In this document: in pieces, positions 18,187-28,121 of the stretch
Position numbering within the stretch: position 1 is the stretch's first letter
How the letters are laid out: the number at the start of each line of letters is the position of its first letter
Virus record (IMG/VR): IMGVR_UViG_3300033153_001990
Span: 2,346-44,636 of that record
DNA length: 42,291 bases
Strand: one strand, 5' to 3'
Source: a virus
The notes under the pieces: generated by a model
Database searches by the model: none
Told to the model about the DNA's origin: nothing
What the model saw: the letters and a program-made list of their open reading frames with translations, nothing else
Translations under genes and position numbers: made by a program

Positions 18187-18513
18187 TTACACCGTCTTGA
18201 GTGAGTCCAGTAGGCTGTTTCGCGTGTGCGCATTTCCGGGATCGGCTGGGTTCGGGAGCATCGCAGCCACGACATCAAGTACTGCCTTGAGGTCTGCTTC
18301 GCTGGCTCCCCAGATAACCCCTGCGTGCGTCGAGACTTCGGCAAGCATTGTGTCGACCGTGGCCTGATCGCCGTTGTCAATGAGGATCTGCTTGAAGCCC
18401 GTCGCTCTTTCGACGTTCGACTTCAATCCTGCCAGGGAAGTGGCGATTGTCGGAAGTTGGTCATAAAGCTGAACGGCTGCCTGAGCAGCCTTGGTTTCTG
18501 CGATTGTCGTCAT
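18187..18513 (-). CDS. 108-aa Ala-rich helical protein of the GC-rich cassette
   Basis: The protein is almost wholly helical (MTTIAETKAAQAAVQLYDQL, VERATGFKQILIDNGDQ, LKAVLDVVAAMLPNP) and soluble. No known family. It has a strong GGGGAGAGACCA ribosome site and shares the high G+C of the downstream 1317-aa adhesin gene, so the two probably arrived together. It is the first gene behind late motif P6. It could be a chaperone or attachment protein for the adhesin, an inference from pairing alone. Confidence 0.75.
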   Translation of the reverse strand: MTTIAETKAAQAAVQLYDQLPTIATSLAGLKSNVERATGFKQILIDNGDQATVDTMLAEVSTHAGVIWGASEADLKAVLDVVAAMLPNPADPGNAHTRNSLLDSLKTV

Positions 18514-18571
18514 TGGTCTCTCCCCTTTATGATTGAAATATTAGACATAAAAAACTCCCTTGTTAAAAAAC

Positions 18572-18579
18572 TATACACA
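18572..18579 (-). promoter_or_regulatory. Late promoter-like motif P6
   Basis: The minus strand reads AAAATGTGTATAGTTTTT, 59 bases before ATG 18513. It lies just after the end of the 61-aa gene and marks the right edge of the GC-rich cassette. Confidence 0.65.
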
Positions 18580-18581
18580 TT

Positions 18582-18767
18582 TTAAAAATTAAGTTCTAAT
18601 TCCATTATTCTATTTAAATGAAGTAAAAATTGCACAATATCTGGGTTTGCAACAACATCATCTAAATCAAAATACCAACCAAAAGTTGATATTGGTGTTA
18701 ATGACTCTACTATAGATTGATCGTTAAACCAACCAAAAGTTGATACTGATGTTAGATTTACAGCCAT
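18582..18767 (-). CDS. 61-aa protein with duplicated STFGW motif
   Basis: The protein is MAVNLTSVSTFGWFNDQSIV followed by a second PISTFGWYFD unit and an amphipathic tail. The duplication is also visible in the DNA (27-base units at 18674 and 18728, 25 of 27 identical), in frame, 54 bases apart. The ATG overlaps the stop of the 975-aa gene by one base (TAATG), so it is translationally coupled. The family is not recognised. It might be an exposed peptide on the fibre, but nothing proves this. It is the last gene of the P5 transcript. Confidence 0.62.
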   Translation of the reverse strand: MAVNLTSVSTFGWFNDQSIVESLTPISTFGWYFDLDDVVANPDIVQFLLHLNRIMELELNF

Positions 18768-21694
18768 TAACTTCTGTTCCTTTCGTTTCCAGCCTTGGTC
18801 AAAATAAATCTTACGGTAGTGTTGTCTCTATCATAAAATGTAAATGTACCAGAAGGACTTTCAACAATTCTACCAGCAGCCATGCCCCACAAATCATTCA
18901 TAACATTTCCAGTAGAATTGGCAGTGTCAAACGATGCCACAGTTGCTTCCCAAACATCTTCCATTACATATTGAGGACTAACAAGTTCATCCCTATCCAC
19001 AACAGCACTTCCCCCAGAATTATCTATTAATTCACCAACACCAAATACACGAATGCTTCCGTTTGTTACTGTGCTGTCAAGTTCGACCCTTCCACCATTT
19101 AAAGCAATCGACATAGGTTCTGCACCAGTTTTATTAGTAATTTTAACCTCTCCAATAAATCCTCGAAAGGCAACATTCTGTCCAGCCCCATTACAATCTA
19201 TAATTGGAATATCTACACCAGGACCAGTAGATGAAACCGCAACACATTTATTAAACATGGCAATTCCAGAACCGGCAAGAGTAATAGTCCCCTCTCGAAT
19301 AACGCACTCTTGCACATGTCCAACTAAACCAGAAACCGACTTTAATGCACAATGCTTTATGTAAGTATCGCCGGTAAGATCGCCAGTTAATAGCAAATCT
19401 TCAAATTCGCAATCCGTTAATGTAACTCCCCCTCCAACAGTAAGGGTTGATGTTCTTGGGCTTCTGCCAAAAAAATGTATATCAGTGTGATCTACTGCAA
19501 GAGTAACATCGCTTTCTATTGTAACTTTCAAAATATTATTGGCTTGATAAATAGTTTTAGCATCAGCATCATTGTTAGCAGGAAGTCTAACTGTACCATG
19601 TGGAAAGAATGTTCCTGATGTGGGCTCGTTGGCATCAATATAAACAGAGCCATCAACAAACTCCGAGAACTGAACACCCTCTGGATTAATGAGTCTATTT
19701 TCGATAGTTGCACCACCAGTGTATTCTGGATTCAACCAGTCAGCCGTACCGTTTAAAATAATAGTACCTGCCGTACAAGAATTATCTATGGTTATTTTAC
19801 CAGACAAAAAGTTAATCTCAAAAATATCATTGACATTTGTCATGTTTGTTATAATAAAATCACCATGAGCATTTTCAAAATCAACTTCTGCCATCGTGAC
19901 AGCATCTTGAAAATCTACAGTAATATCGGTATTTGCTTCTAATGGGCTCACATTGTTAAGTTCTACATTACAATTATCTGCCACCCTAATTGTATTAGCC
20001 ATAGAAACTAAATTACCCTTTGCATTTAAACCAACAACATTACTTAAACCACAATGTTCAATAAATGGACGACCGCCATTTTGTGTTCCGGTCATTTCCA
20101 TTTTAATAAAATTTGTGTTACCAAGATTAAAATTATTGATAGTAAAAACTGGGAAATTTTCACCAGTGATAGTTAAATTTGTGATATTTCTGTCTAAAGT
20201 TACATCGCCCAATATTTCAAGATGGGTTAGATTTCTATCACTAATGGCCTGAATTGCGTCCGATAAGTTATTAAATGGAGACCCTTGATATCCATTACCG
20301 TTTGTCAAACTCGTGGCATCAAGAAATACACTTCTAATGACCTGTCCGTGCGTTTCATCAACACGAGTAAAAATGGTTTCATCAACGATTGTAGCCCCGC
20401 CAGAATAAGTAAATTTGTTGTTCCATTTTGCTACACCGCGCAAAGTAATCGTACCAGATGTAACATCATTATCAATCTCAATATCGCCACTAGCCATATC
20501 AAGAAATGCCGAATCAGCACCCGATTTGTTTTTAAGACCGATAGCACCATTAAAGTTGGTAATAATCAAACCACTACCGCCACCACCAAAGTTAATATAA
20601 GGTCTTGTTTGAGAACCTTCATAACAGTCTAAAAGTTGCAAAGTACTAGAGCCACTAAGGGCAATTTCTCCAATAATTCCACTTCTTCTAATAATACCAT
20701 CAACAAAGTTGAGACTCTGTGCAGCTCCATCCTCAATAACAGAACTTCCATCTAGAGTGCCTGTAACTGTAGCATTGGTAAATTCACTAGCGATCACGCT
20801 CGCACTAGCGTCGATAGTAATTGTTGTTCTAGATGTAGACTGCCCCTCAAAAATAAAGCCATCAAAATTTAAACCACTAGTAAGTGTGCAGTTGCCAATG
20901 ATAAAAAATTTGTCAAGACCACGAGTAGAAGCTATGGATAATGCATCTGAAAAATTATTAACAGGCTGTCTAGGTGTACCCGTTGGAAAAGTTGTTCCTG
21001 ATGTTCCAGACGCAATGTCAACACTAATACCGCCATTAAAACTGGCAAACTGAATATCTTGAGATTCTGAAAGTGTTGCAGATGAAGAGGCAGTTCTAAC
21101 AATTTGAGTAAATGCGGTCGGAACTACGGGCGAAATTTGAACATCATTTTCATCTTCTGCCACCAAATTACCACCACTAATATTACACTGAATAATATTA
21201 AAAACCTGATAACTATCGCCAATATCATAATCGTTGTCTGTACCATTAACAAGAGTTCTTGTTCTTAACGTATTAGCATCTACAACATCATAAACATCTG
21301 CAACACTCTGATCAGTAAAATTAATTACCAAAGAACCTCTTTCTATCCCAGCAGTTACGAAATCTGCCGAAGTATCAACAAAAGTTTGTAATCCATTTGT
21401 CGCGGGACCACTGCCGGTAGTAACGGTTCCGGTTTCGGCGGGAGTGGTACGGGCTTCAAATGACACTTGAGCATTTTGAAGATTGGCAGTAATACCAACC
21501 AAAACACCACCACCAAGATCCTCTTTACCAGCAGCATCAATTAATTTAGTAAAAGATAACCCTGAAAAGGCCTCTTCTTGAATACGAACCGTATCCACCA
21601 AATCTTGCACGGTCAGCTCTGTAGATGGAGCCTCTACCTCTATGACGCGCGGTGACGGAGTATAATCTGTATTGACATCTGTTCTTGTAGTCAT
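18767..21694 (-). CDS. 975-aa beta-helix fibre protein with three modules
   Basis: After a helical N-terminus (ELTVQDLVDTVRIQEEAFSG) and a strand-rich domain of about 200 residues, three modules of about 220 residues follow, starting near 222, 457 and 680. Each has an acidic ID/LD turn, a G-T-x-F/G-P-x-G-T-x-x-x-P-N-N segment, then short strands with N/D/C ladders, and ends with GTIxLxGxxxW/xDNSGG. The regular short strands suggest a right-handed beta-helix, as in pectate-lyase-like fibre domains. The same module ends the 901-aa protein. The likely product is a virion fibre or adhesin. It follows the coiled-coil gene with a seven-base gap. Confidence 0.82.
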   Translation of the reverse strand: MTTRTDVNTDYTPSPRVIEVEAPSTELTVQDLVDTVRIQEEAFSGLSFTKLIDAAGKEDLGGGVLVGITANLQNAQVSFEARTTPAETGTVTTGSGPATNGLQTFVDTSADFVTAGIERGSLVINFTDQSVADVYDVVDANTLRTRTLVNGTDNDYDIGDSYQVFNIIQCNISGGNLVAEDENDVQISPVVPTAFTQIVRTASSSATLSESQDIQFASFNGGISVDIASGTSGTTFPTGTPRQPVNNFSDALSIASTRGLDKFFIIGNCTLTSGLNFDGFIFEGQSTSRTTITIDASASVIASEFTNATVTGTLDGSSVIEDGAAQSLNFVDGIIRRSGIIGEIALSGSSTLQLLDCYEGSQTRPYINFGGGGSGLIITNFNGAIGLKNKSGADSAFLDMASGDIEIDNDVTSGTITLRGVAKWNNKFTYSGGATIVDETIFTRVDETHGQVIRSVFLDATSLTNGNGYQGSPFNNLSDAIQAISDRNLTHLEILGDVTLDRNITNLTITGENFPVFTINNFNLGNTNFIKMEMTGTQNGGRPFIEHCGLSNVVGLNAKGNLVSMANTIRVADNCNVELNNVSPLEANTDITVDFQDAVTMAEVDFENAHGDFIITNMTNVNDIFEINFLSGKITIDNSCTAGTIILNGTADWLNPEYTGGATIENRLINPEGVQFSEFVDGSVYIDANEPTSGTFFPHGTVRLPANNDADAKTIYQANNILKVTIESDVTLAVDHTDIHFFGRSPRTSTLTVGGGVTLTDCEFEDLLLTGDLTGDTYIKHCALKSVSGLVGHVQECVIREGTITLAGSGIAMFNKCVAVSSTGPGVDIPIIDCNGAGQNVAFRGFIGEVKITNKTGAEPMSIALNGGRVELDSTVTNGSIRVFGVGELIDNSGGSAVVDRDELVSPQYVMEDVWEATVASFDTANSTGNVMNDLWGMAAGRIVESPSGTFTFYDRDNTTVRFILTKAGNERNRS

Positions 21695-21700
21695 AAAATC

Positions 21701-22243
21701 CTACTTTATCATTTTTAGTTCACGATCTCTTTGTTCTACAAGAGCCAATACCCCCCTCATTTCAGAAATGCTATCATAGTCTTTTTCTATAACCTCATCA
21801 CAACGCTCTATTCCCTCTTCAAACTGACCTATTTGAGTTTGTAAAGCTTCAACATTATAAGGAGGAAATCTTTTGTTTAATTCTTTAATTTTAGGAACAT
21901 CTTCAGGATTATCTCTACTATACTTAGCAAGTTCATTTTCTCTTTTTTCAGAATCTTTGATAAGCTGACGATACGAACTAATCTTGTCTTTTAATTCTTT
22001 TTTGAAATTTTTTATTTTGATTATGTTTTGATCAGCCTCATTGATTCTGGATTTTAAATAATCTGCACTTTGAGTTGGGTATTTGGATCTTATGACTTTT
22101 TCTTTATTCTCCCTGTCCGTTTTAATAAAATCTACCAAGCCCTCCTTGGCCTTTTCTCCTTGACCGAGAGGTAGATTGTCTATTTTTGAACCGTTGATTC
22201 TTAACGAATCTAGTCCAGTTTTGCCTATATTGCTATCTTTCAT
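21701..22243 (-). CDS. 180-aa coiled-coil protein, unknown
   Basis: The protein is nearly all charged helix: IINEADQ-type heptads around residues 65-110 (KNFKKELKDKISSYRQLI) and again at 130-175 (IGQFEEGIERCDEVIEKD). The N-terminus is short and polar. It has a strong GGAAGGAGATAT site. It sits between two giant beta-rich proteins in the P5 transcript. A chaperone or scaffold for fibre folding, or an oligomerising minor virion protein, would fit the context. No family is recognised. Confidence 0.75.
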   Translation of the reverse strand: MKDSNIGKTGLDSLRINGSKIDNLPLGQGEKAKEGLVDFIKTDRENKEKVIRSKYPTQSADYLKSRINEADQNIIKIKNFKKELKDKISSYRQLIKDSEKRENELAKYSRDNPEDVPKIKELNKRFPPYNVEALQTQIGQFEEGIERCDEVIEKDYDSISEMRGVLALVEQRDRELKMIK

Positions 22244-22287
22244 AAAAATATCTCCTTCCTAAAAATCTTTTAACATAAACTCTAAAA

Positions 22288-25161
22288 TTATGTAGCAATG
22301 TTGTCAGGTTGACGCACCACCGTAACTGTAACATCTGCGTTAGTAACTGCCTGATTTACAGTAAACGGAAGAATAACTTTTCCTTGTCGAACATTAACAA
22401 CCACATCAAAGTTGGTACTTTGTGTGAAACTATTGGAAACACTTGTTCCCGATGCTTCAAGATCAAGTATCAAATCATAAACATCGTCAGAGGTTGCATA
22501 ATCCCCTGGAACCGTATGATCACCAATCAAAGCGTTAATGGTGAATGTATCATTAAGATCCCAATCCTGAGTAGCATCTAATGGACCATAAAGCGGTGTA
22601 ACGTCAAGAGTAGTACCACTAACAACATTAGTAACCTCCCAAACATGAGTAGTTTTACCAGCAGTTGTGTTTCTTACTAACATACCTACTTCAACTTGCG
22701 GCGAGTTAAAATTAGCAGAACTATCAATTAGTTGTGTCGATGATGCGGTTGTAATATCACCATCATCATCAACCGCTCTTAAAGTGAAAACACCATTTGC
22801 ACCAGTTGTTCGAGAATCATAAACATAGTTATGTTCTTCCCGTAAAGCGGTTTCAACCACTCGAACATAACCAGCTTGTGGCACTTCAAGATCTATACTG
22901 CCAGCCACTCTGATTTCCGAATCTGCTAAACCATTGTAAGTACTCGCCGGTGTATCTAGCCCGCCAAATTGATTTTTGTTGATAATACCGTCAACACCAG
23001 TATCTCTTGCAACCAACACCCTATCCAAAGCGGCGGTATTTGTTACAGTAAATGATATAGTATTAGGCGGGTTTCTCAATGTGCCATAATCATCAGTAAG
23101 AATATAAGCCTGCACATCAGCACTATCAAAGTTGATAAACGAAACACCTCGGGCACCAAAGATTTGAGTTCCCGTAAACGTTCCGAAAGGACTGGACTTT
23201 GGAGAGGTAAATGTAGAAAAACCAAGTGATCCAGCAGAATGAAGAGTAACATCATCCGTACCGAAGGCATCTTCTACAACGTCATTGTCAGCCAATGCGT
23301 CAATAGATGTTTGAGAATCTGTGGTTGTGATATATGTATCAGAACCCGGATTACCTTCACCAGTACCAGTAGTATTTTGATGCAATAATCTTGCAGTAAA
23401 AGTACTACCACCAGTGGTTGTAAAGATATTTTCACCTTCTCTCAAAGTGCCAGTACTAGCATCATACTCAAATTGACCATCTAAACCGCGATAAGTTTCA
23501 CCGGGAATATTTACAAACTTTGTTAATGTATGATTACCAGCACCACCATCAGTTAAGTTGATTTTATTGGTATCATGTATTGCATCAGCATAAGTGCTGT
23601 ATACATGAATTGTATCAGCCGCAACAGAAGTACCGGGACCAACAAAATATGTATTACCGTCTGTCAGTCCACCAATATCAGCACCACCACTGGCATTATC
23701 ATATAAAACCTTATCACCAGCAGCGTATTCGTGACCAGTTAGATCTATTTCTTCATTAACATCATCAACGCCAGTAACACCATCAAAAGCAGGACCGTAT
23801 TGTCCAGTAGTACCAAACAAGTCAGTTTCGTCAGCACCACGACGAGTAATATACTTGAGTCGTTCGTATACTTTTGCGATAGGCACATTACTTTTACAGT
23901 CTACCTGAACAGAATAATCCTCATTACCATTGGCACCAGTATGATCCACACTAAATCCACCCAGTGCTACGGTAACTGTTCCACCTTCGCCAGATGCTGT
24001 ATCAGTCGGCCCACCACTAACAACCGTTTCGTTGGAGTTTAATGTGAGAGTATCCGAACCATCTGTAATCACATTACCAGAACTAAAAGTAGCCAAATTA
24101 CCAACATGATAAAATTCGATAGTATAGTTAGGACCAGTTCCAGTTATAGCGGTGATAACACCCTTTTGAGCAGAATCGGTATTTAATTCAAACACATCTC
24201 CAACTGCCGCAGTGGTCCAGGTTCCAGCATTGGTGGTAATTTGTGCATAACCAGTAGTATTGTTAATATCTGCCGCAGAAGCCAAAGGCAGAGCGGAGAA
24301 TCCACCAGCTTGAACCCGCAGGCGGAAGTTATCATATAACGAGGTATATCGACGAGCAAAAACCTCCAAGTCACCATCAGCAATAAAGGTTCCACTGTCT
24401 TTTACTTGCATAAGAATAGAAACAATACCCAACGAAACATTAGGATCAGTGGCCCACCATTGGAAAGTACCGTCCCAACTTTGAACTTTTATTCTATTTT
24501 GCACCACATAAACCTCGGTAGCTGTTGGAACAGCACCGATTGCCTGAATAGCTGAGAAAATATGGTCTCCAGACACACCATCAGCAACTTGCGTAACAGA
24601 TCCAGTTCCCGAACTGGAAATCGTTGGCTTAGACGCTCCTTCATCAAAAATGTCACCAGTAGTAGGAGTAGAATCAACAGGTCGAATCCATGCCACTTTT
24701 GTTCCATCTTGATCAGTATCAAAATCAAGCAAAACACCAGTATCAGTACCTGTGTTTGTTGATGTAATTAGCGTGCCAATATCCCCCGAAACAAAATCTA
24801 CATCGCCGCTATCCAACATATATTTAACTTTTAGAACACCATTACCATTTGTATCGGGACTGGCCGTTAAACTATAGTCCGCAGTAATAGAACCCTCTTT
24901 CAAATATTGGGTAGAACTACGAGGAATAAAATATTGATTTTCCATCGTATATGCATTTGGCGTCGTAGGAAGCATAGGATTTCTAAAACCCATAGCTACA
25001 AAGTCGTCAGCAGCCTCAGCAACCGCGCTATAAAGTTGATTGGTAGTGTAAACAGTGTCCGACGCTCCACTAGTTCTACTGATTTTTCTTAAACCAGGAG
25101 AAACCCCCTCGTCTTCAAACTCAATCTGGAAATCTCCACTTAATATTGATATAGTAGTCAT
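22288..25161 (-). CDS. 957-aa beta-rich virion surface protein
   Basis: I chose ATG at 25161 (MTTISILSGDFQIEFED), which has a GCGGAGAAATTATAT site. The extra upstream residues of the open frame lack one. The protein is strand- and Thr/Gly/Asp-rich throughout with few helices. It contains linker-like domains such as DLTGHEYAAGDKVLYDN plus GLTDGNTYFVGPG, seen in many phage tail and baseplate-associated proteins. There is also a segment with two Gly/Thr-rich strands around residues 320-430. The C-terminal about 200 residues hold a LRAVDDDGDITTASSTQL unit. Likely a fibre or whisker protein, first in the P5 transcript. It has no catalytic motif that I can see. Confidence 0.78.
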   Translation of the reverse strand: MTTISILSGDFQIEFEDEGVSPGLRKISRTSGASDTVYTTNQLYSAVAEAADDFVAMGFRNPMLPTTPNAYTMENQYFIPRSSTQYLKEGSITADYSLTASPDTNGNGVLKVKYMLDSGDVDFVSGDIGTLITSTNTGTDTGVLLDFDTDQDGTKVAWIRPVDSTPTTGDIFDEGASKPTISSSGTGSVTQVADGVSGDHIFSAIQAIGAVPTATEVYVVQNRIKVQSWDGTFQWWATDPNVSLGIVSILMQVKDSGTFIADGDLEVFARRYTSLYDNFRLRVQAGGFSALPLASAADINNTTGYAQITTNAGTWTTAAVGDVFELNTDSAQKGVITAITGTGPNYTIEFYHVGNLATFSSGNVITDGSDTLTLNSNETVVSGGPTDTASGEGGTVTVALGGFSVDHTGANGNEDYSVQVDCKSNVPIAKVYERLKYITRRGADETDLFGTTGQYGPAFDGVTGVDDVNEEIDLTGHEYAAGDKVLYDNASGGADIGGLTDGNTYFVGPGTSVAADTIHVYSTYADAIHDTNKINLTDGGAGNHTLTKFVNIPGETYRGLDGQFEYDASTGTLREGENIFTTTGGSTFTARLLHQNTTGTGEGNPGSDTYITTTDSQTSIDALADNDVVEDAFGTDDVTLHSAGSLGFSTFTSPKSSPFGTFTGTQIFGARGVSFINFDSADVQAYILTDDYGTLRNPPNTISFTVTNTAALDRVLVARDTGVDGIINKNQFGGLDTPASTYNGLADSEIRVAGSIDLEVPQAGYVRVVETALREEHNYVYDSRTTGANGVFTLRAVDDDGDITTASSTQLIDSSANFNSPQVEVGMLVRNTTAGKTTHVWEVTNVVSGTTLDVTPLYGPLDATQDWDLNDTFTINALIGDHTVPGDYATSDDVYDLILDLEASGTSVSNSFTQSTNFDVVVNVRQGKVILPFTVNQAVTNADVTVTVVRQPDNIAT

Positions 25162-25213
25162 ATATAATTTCTCCGCTTTTTTTAAGAGGAAACGATTTGT
25201 AAAATCTAAATAA

Positions 25214-25221
25214 TATACACA
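25214..25221 (-). promoter_or_regulatory. Late promoter-like motif P5
   Basis: The minus strand reads TTTTTTGTGTATATTATTTA, 53 bases before ATG 25161, directly after the stop of the 950-aa gene. Confidence 0.65.
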
Positions 25222-25228
25222 AAAAATT

Positions 25229-28081
25229 CTAAAAACTGGAAATAGTATCTTCAACCCAGACGGCGACAACTGTCAAACCAGTGGATTCTATGGTATTATT
25301 TTGAGTAAATGGTAAATATCGCGTTACATCTAATTTACACTTCCTGCCCAATGGTTGAGTTGTTATACTGGTAAATGATGACAATCTAGCACGAACATAT
25401 CTGTACGGACCCTGAGAGTTTATCGTTGTATCAGCCCAATCTCCAGGTATAGTCCACGAAACTGTTCCACTAAAATGAAACGCCCTACCAATACTTTCCG
25501 TCCCATCTACCACGTCTGATAAAGCTGTCCATGAGGAGCCATTCCAATACTCCCATGTCACCGACCATAAACCAACTCCAGGTTGCGACAAATCTAGTCT
25601 TAACTGTCCAAATTCCTCATTGTGTCCAAAATAATAAGCATCGTTAACTACAGGACTAGCCGGTAATAATGTTATATCATCTACAGTTGTACTATTAGCG
25701 GCAGTGGTTTCATCTGTAAATACGCCACCATCATCAGCTATTGCCGCATTTGCAAATCCCTGATTTCGACAACGAACAACCACATCTAAACCAGCAGTAA
25801 ATCCAGCAAAGTTTAAACTAAAGGTAAAAACACCGCTTGAATTAGCTAATCCCTGTCCAACCACATCACCCTCGGTATAAACACCATCAGTTTCAGCAGC
25901 AATAACAGACACTGCCGTTCCTTCTGATAAACTGTTTACTTCTATATTAACGGCATTATTAACGTCATATGTGCCCTGATCTAGATCTTGACCAACCGTA
26001 TCAACATCATAATCATAAACATCTAACTCCAAAGATCTTCCGGTACTTCCAACATTGTCATCTTGTTGTGGAAATGAAGTAGTACGACCACTAAAAGAAC
26101 TAGTACCACCAGATCTATTTAGCACAATCGAAGATACTGCGGTATTAGCGGCCGTGCCATCTAAAGCAACAACAGAAACATAAACAAACCGATCAGCATC
26201 AACAGTTCCCTTTGTAGCATCGCTATTACCTGCGCCATAACTAAAAGTTATTGAACTTGCACCTTCTACAACCTGCCACGGTCTCATTTGAGGGTTGCCA
26301 TTTGTTGTTAAAGCATCCAAATTAACAACCGCAGTACCTCCAGCAGCAGCATCAACATGTACAATACCCTGCACACCCTCAGTTTCTGTTAAAGCATGAA
26401 CGGGAAAACCTGTACGAGTAGCAGCCGAAAAACTAACTTCATCCGCGCCCTGTCTAGCTACTAACCCGCCGCCAGTCGAAGGAATAGATACAACATTGCT
26501 ATCTTCGTATTGATCACTTGTACCAGTGTAAGTGATAGTATCAACACCTCCAGCAAGGTCGGATTTTGCTCCTGGTACAGCAGCAGCAATTGCAAATGTA
26601 TCGTCGTCAACCGCTAAAGATGCCGTTGTTTGAGTCACTAAAGGAGCGCCCTGAGCGCCAAGATCATTTGTTTCAGTTCCCAGAGCGTTTTTCCAAGTGC
26701 CAGCAGTTACGGCTAATACATCACAAGCACCAGTCATAGTTACTGTAATAGTTGCCCCATTTGTCACCTGTGGAGTATCGCCACCTTCTAAAACATTTAA
26801 TTGCACATCACCCGTTGTGTGAGACAAAAGAATATCTCTGTTAGTACCGTTACCAGCAAAAGACAACCCTCTTAAATCAAATGCTGTAGTAGCAGATGGA
26901 ACTTCAATAGCAAACCAGTTCATGTTTACGAAAGAATTAAAATCAAATTGTCCATCACTGGGAGTCACGCCACTTGTAAATACAACTTGAGCCTGTGGAC
27001 CTGGAGCAGACGAAAAGAAGTTCGACAATAAAGTAGGACCACTGGCACCCCCAGTCATTGTAATGGTATCACAGTCTGAAAATACACAAGAAATAATCTC
27101 TACTGCATTATCATCTATAGACCATGTGCTTGAACCACTAAAAGAACATCCATAAAAATTTGATGCTGTTTGATTGGAATCTTCCGAATCCACAAACCAC
27201 CTTGGACCACCAGTAATAACTGTCCATCCATTCACACCAACTGCCGTTTCACCCGATCCAACCTTAGTGCCAGCATTTATCTGTGTTGTATCGTTTGCAT
27301 TTGCATTAAGAGTAAAACCATAAAAGTCAGGTTCAATATATTCTTGATTTTCCCATGCAATAACAACACCCGTATCTTGAATATTTGTATCAAATCCGTT
27401 TGTAGGATGTCCAAACTCCAATGGTCCATTAACAATAAAAGCACCAGTAGAATCCTTTAATACAATTCCACGACCAGCATCACCTTCGATACCAGTAGCA
27501 ATATCGTCCCAATTTACTATAGCAGAACCGCCATCACCTTCAATTCTAAAAGCGTTTGTTCCAGTTGGTATTCTATGAATAGCACCAACAGCCAGATTGT
27601 CATTGTTACCAGACACATTAGCAGTGATATTAACTTTGATTCCTACTTTTTGAATGTTGCCAACTGTAGGAGGGGTGCCACCAGTATTATCTGGGTTTTC
27701 CAAAATTCTGTCTACAGAAACAACGGCAAAATTCCAACCAGATTTTCCAGTGTCATTACCGTCAACATAAACTTCTGCAAAATCACTGTTTGTAGCACCA
27801 GTAACAACAACTCGCACTCCACCAGCAGCTCTGGTAGAAAGAGATCCAAACAAAACATTATACCAAACAGCTATATGATCTCCTGCGGAAAAATTTCCAG
27901 TAGCACCCGTATCATAAATCAAACCGTCAATTTCATTGGAAACTTTATCACTTATAGATGTAGTAGCACCAGGAGGAAAAGTATCAGTATTTGCGGAAGC
28001 GGAACCACCGCTAAATGGAATCCAATTAGTAGTGGCTGTAGCATCGTCTACTATAGTCATCAGATTAGTGATGGTTGCCAT
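25229..28081 (-). CDS. 950-aa beta-rich virion protein
   Basis: ATG at 28081 (MATITNLMTIVDDATATTNW) is preceded by GAGGAATTTT. The longer frame begins with TTG and is less likely. The N-terminal 130 residues form a jelly-roll-like domain (SAGDHIAVWYNVLFGSLS). A ladder of short strands with N/D/C follows (FYGCSFSGSSTWSIDDNAVE), suggesting a beta-helix. Several Ig-like domains come next, and near the C-terminus there is a WEYWNGSSWTAL plus SWTIPGDWADT segment, a domain frequent in phage tail spikes and baseplates. It has a monocistronic transcript behind P4, immediately downstream of the capsid terminator. A fibre or capsid-associated adhesin is likely. Confidence 0.78.
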   Translation of the reverse strand: MATITNLMTIVDDATATTNWIPFSGGSASANTDTFPPGATTSISDKVSNEIDGLIYDTGATGNFSAGDHIAVWYNVLFGSLSTRAAGGVRVVVTGATNSDFAEVYVDGNDTGKSGWNFAVVSVDRILENPDNTGGTPPTVGNIQKVGIKVNITANVSGNNDNLAVGAIHRIPTGTNAFRIEGDGGSAIVNWDDIATGIEGDAGRGIVLKDSTGAFIVNGPLEFGHPTNGFDTNIQDTGVVIAWENQEYIEPDFYGFTLNANANDTTQINAGTKVGSGETAVGVNGWTVITGGPRWFVDSEDSNQTASNFYGCSFSGSSTWSIDDNAVEIISCVFSDCDTITMTGGASGPTLLSNFFSSAPGPQAQVVFTSGVTPSDGQFDFNSFVNMNWFAIEVPSATTAFDLRGLSFAGNGTNRDILLSHTTGDVQLNVLEGGDTPQVTNGATITVTMTGACDVLAVTAGTWKNALGTETNDLGAQGAPLVTQTTASLAVDDDTFAIAAAVPGAKSDLAGGVDTITYTGTSDQYEDSNVVSIPSTGGGLVARQGADEVSFSAATRTGFPVHALTETEGVQGIVHVDAAAGGTAVVNLDALTTNGNPQMRPWQVVEGASSITFSYGAGNSDATKGTVDADRFVYVSVVALDGTAANTAVSSIVLNRSGGTSSFSGRTTSFPQQDDNVGSTGRSLELDVYDYDVDTVGQDLDQGTYDVNNAVNIEVNSLSEGTAVSVIAAETDGVYTEGDVVGQGLANSSGVFTFSLNFAGFTAGLDVVVRCRNQGFANAAIADDGGVFTDETTAANSTTVDDITLLPASPVVNDAYYFGHNEEFGQLRLDLSQPGVGLWSVTWEYWNGSSWTALSDVVDGTESIGRAFHFSGTVSWTIPGDWADTTINSQGPYRYVRARLSSFTSITTQPLGRKCKLDVTRYLPFTQNNTIESTGLTVVAVWVEDTISSF

Positions 28082-28121
28082 AAAATTCCTCAATTTTGTC
28101 TACAAGGTATGCATAATTAAT

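Noticed and set aside
25161-25269. Longer N-terminus for the 957-aa protein
   Set aside because: The extra residues overlap motif P5 and the preceding gene's end and have no ribosome site, while ATG 25161 has a good one.
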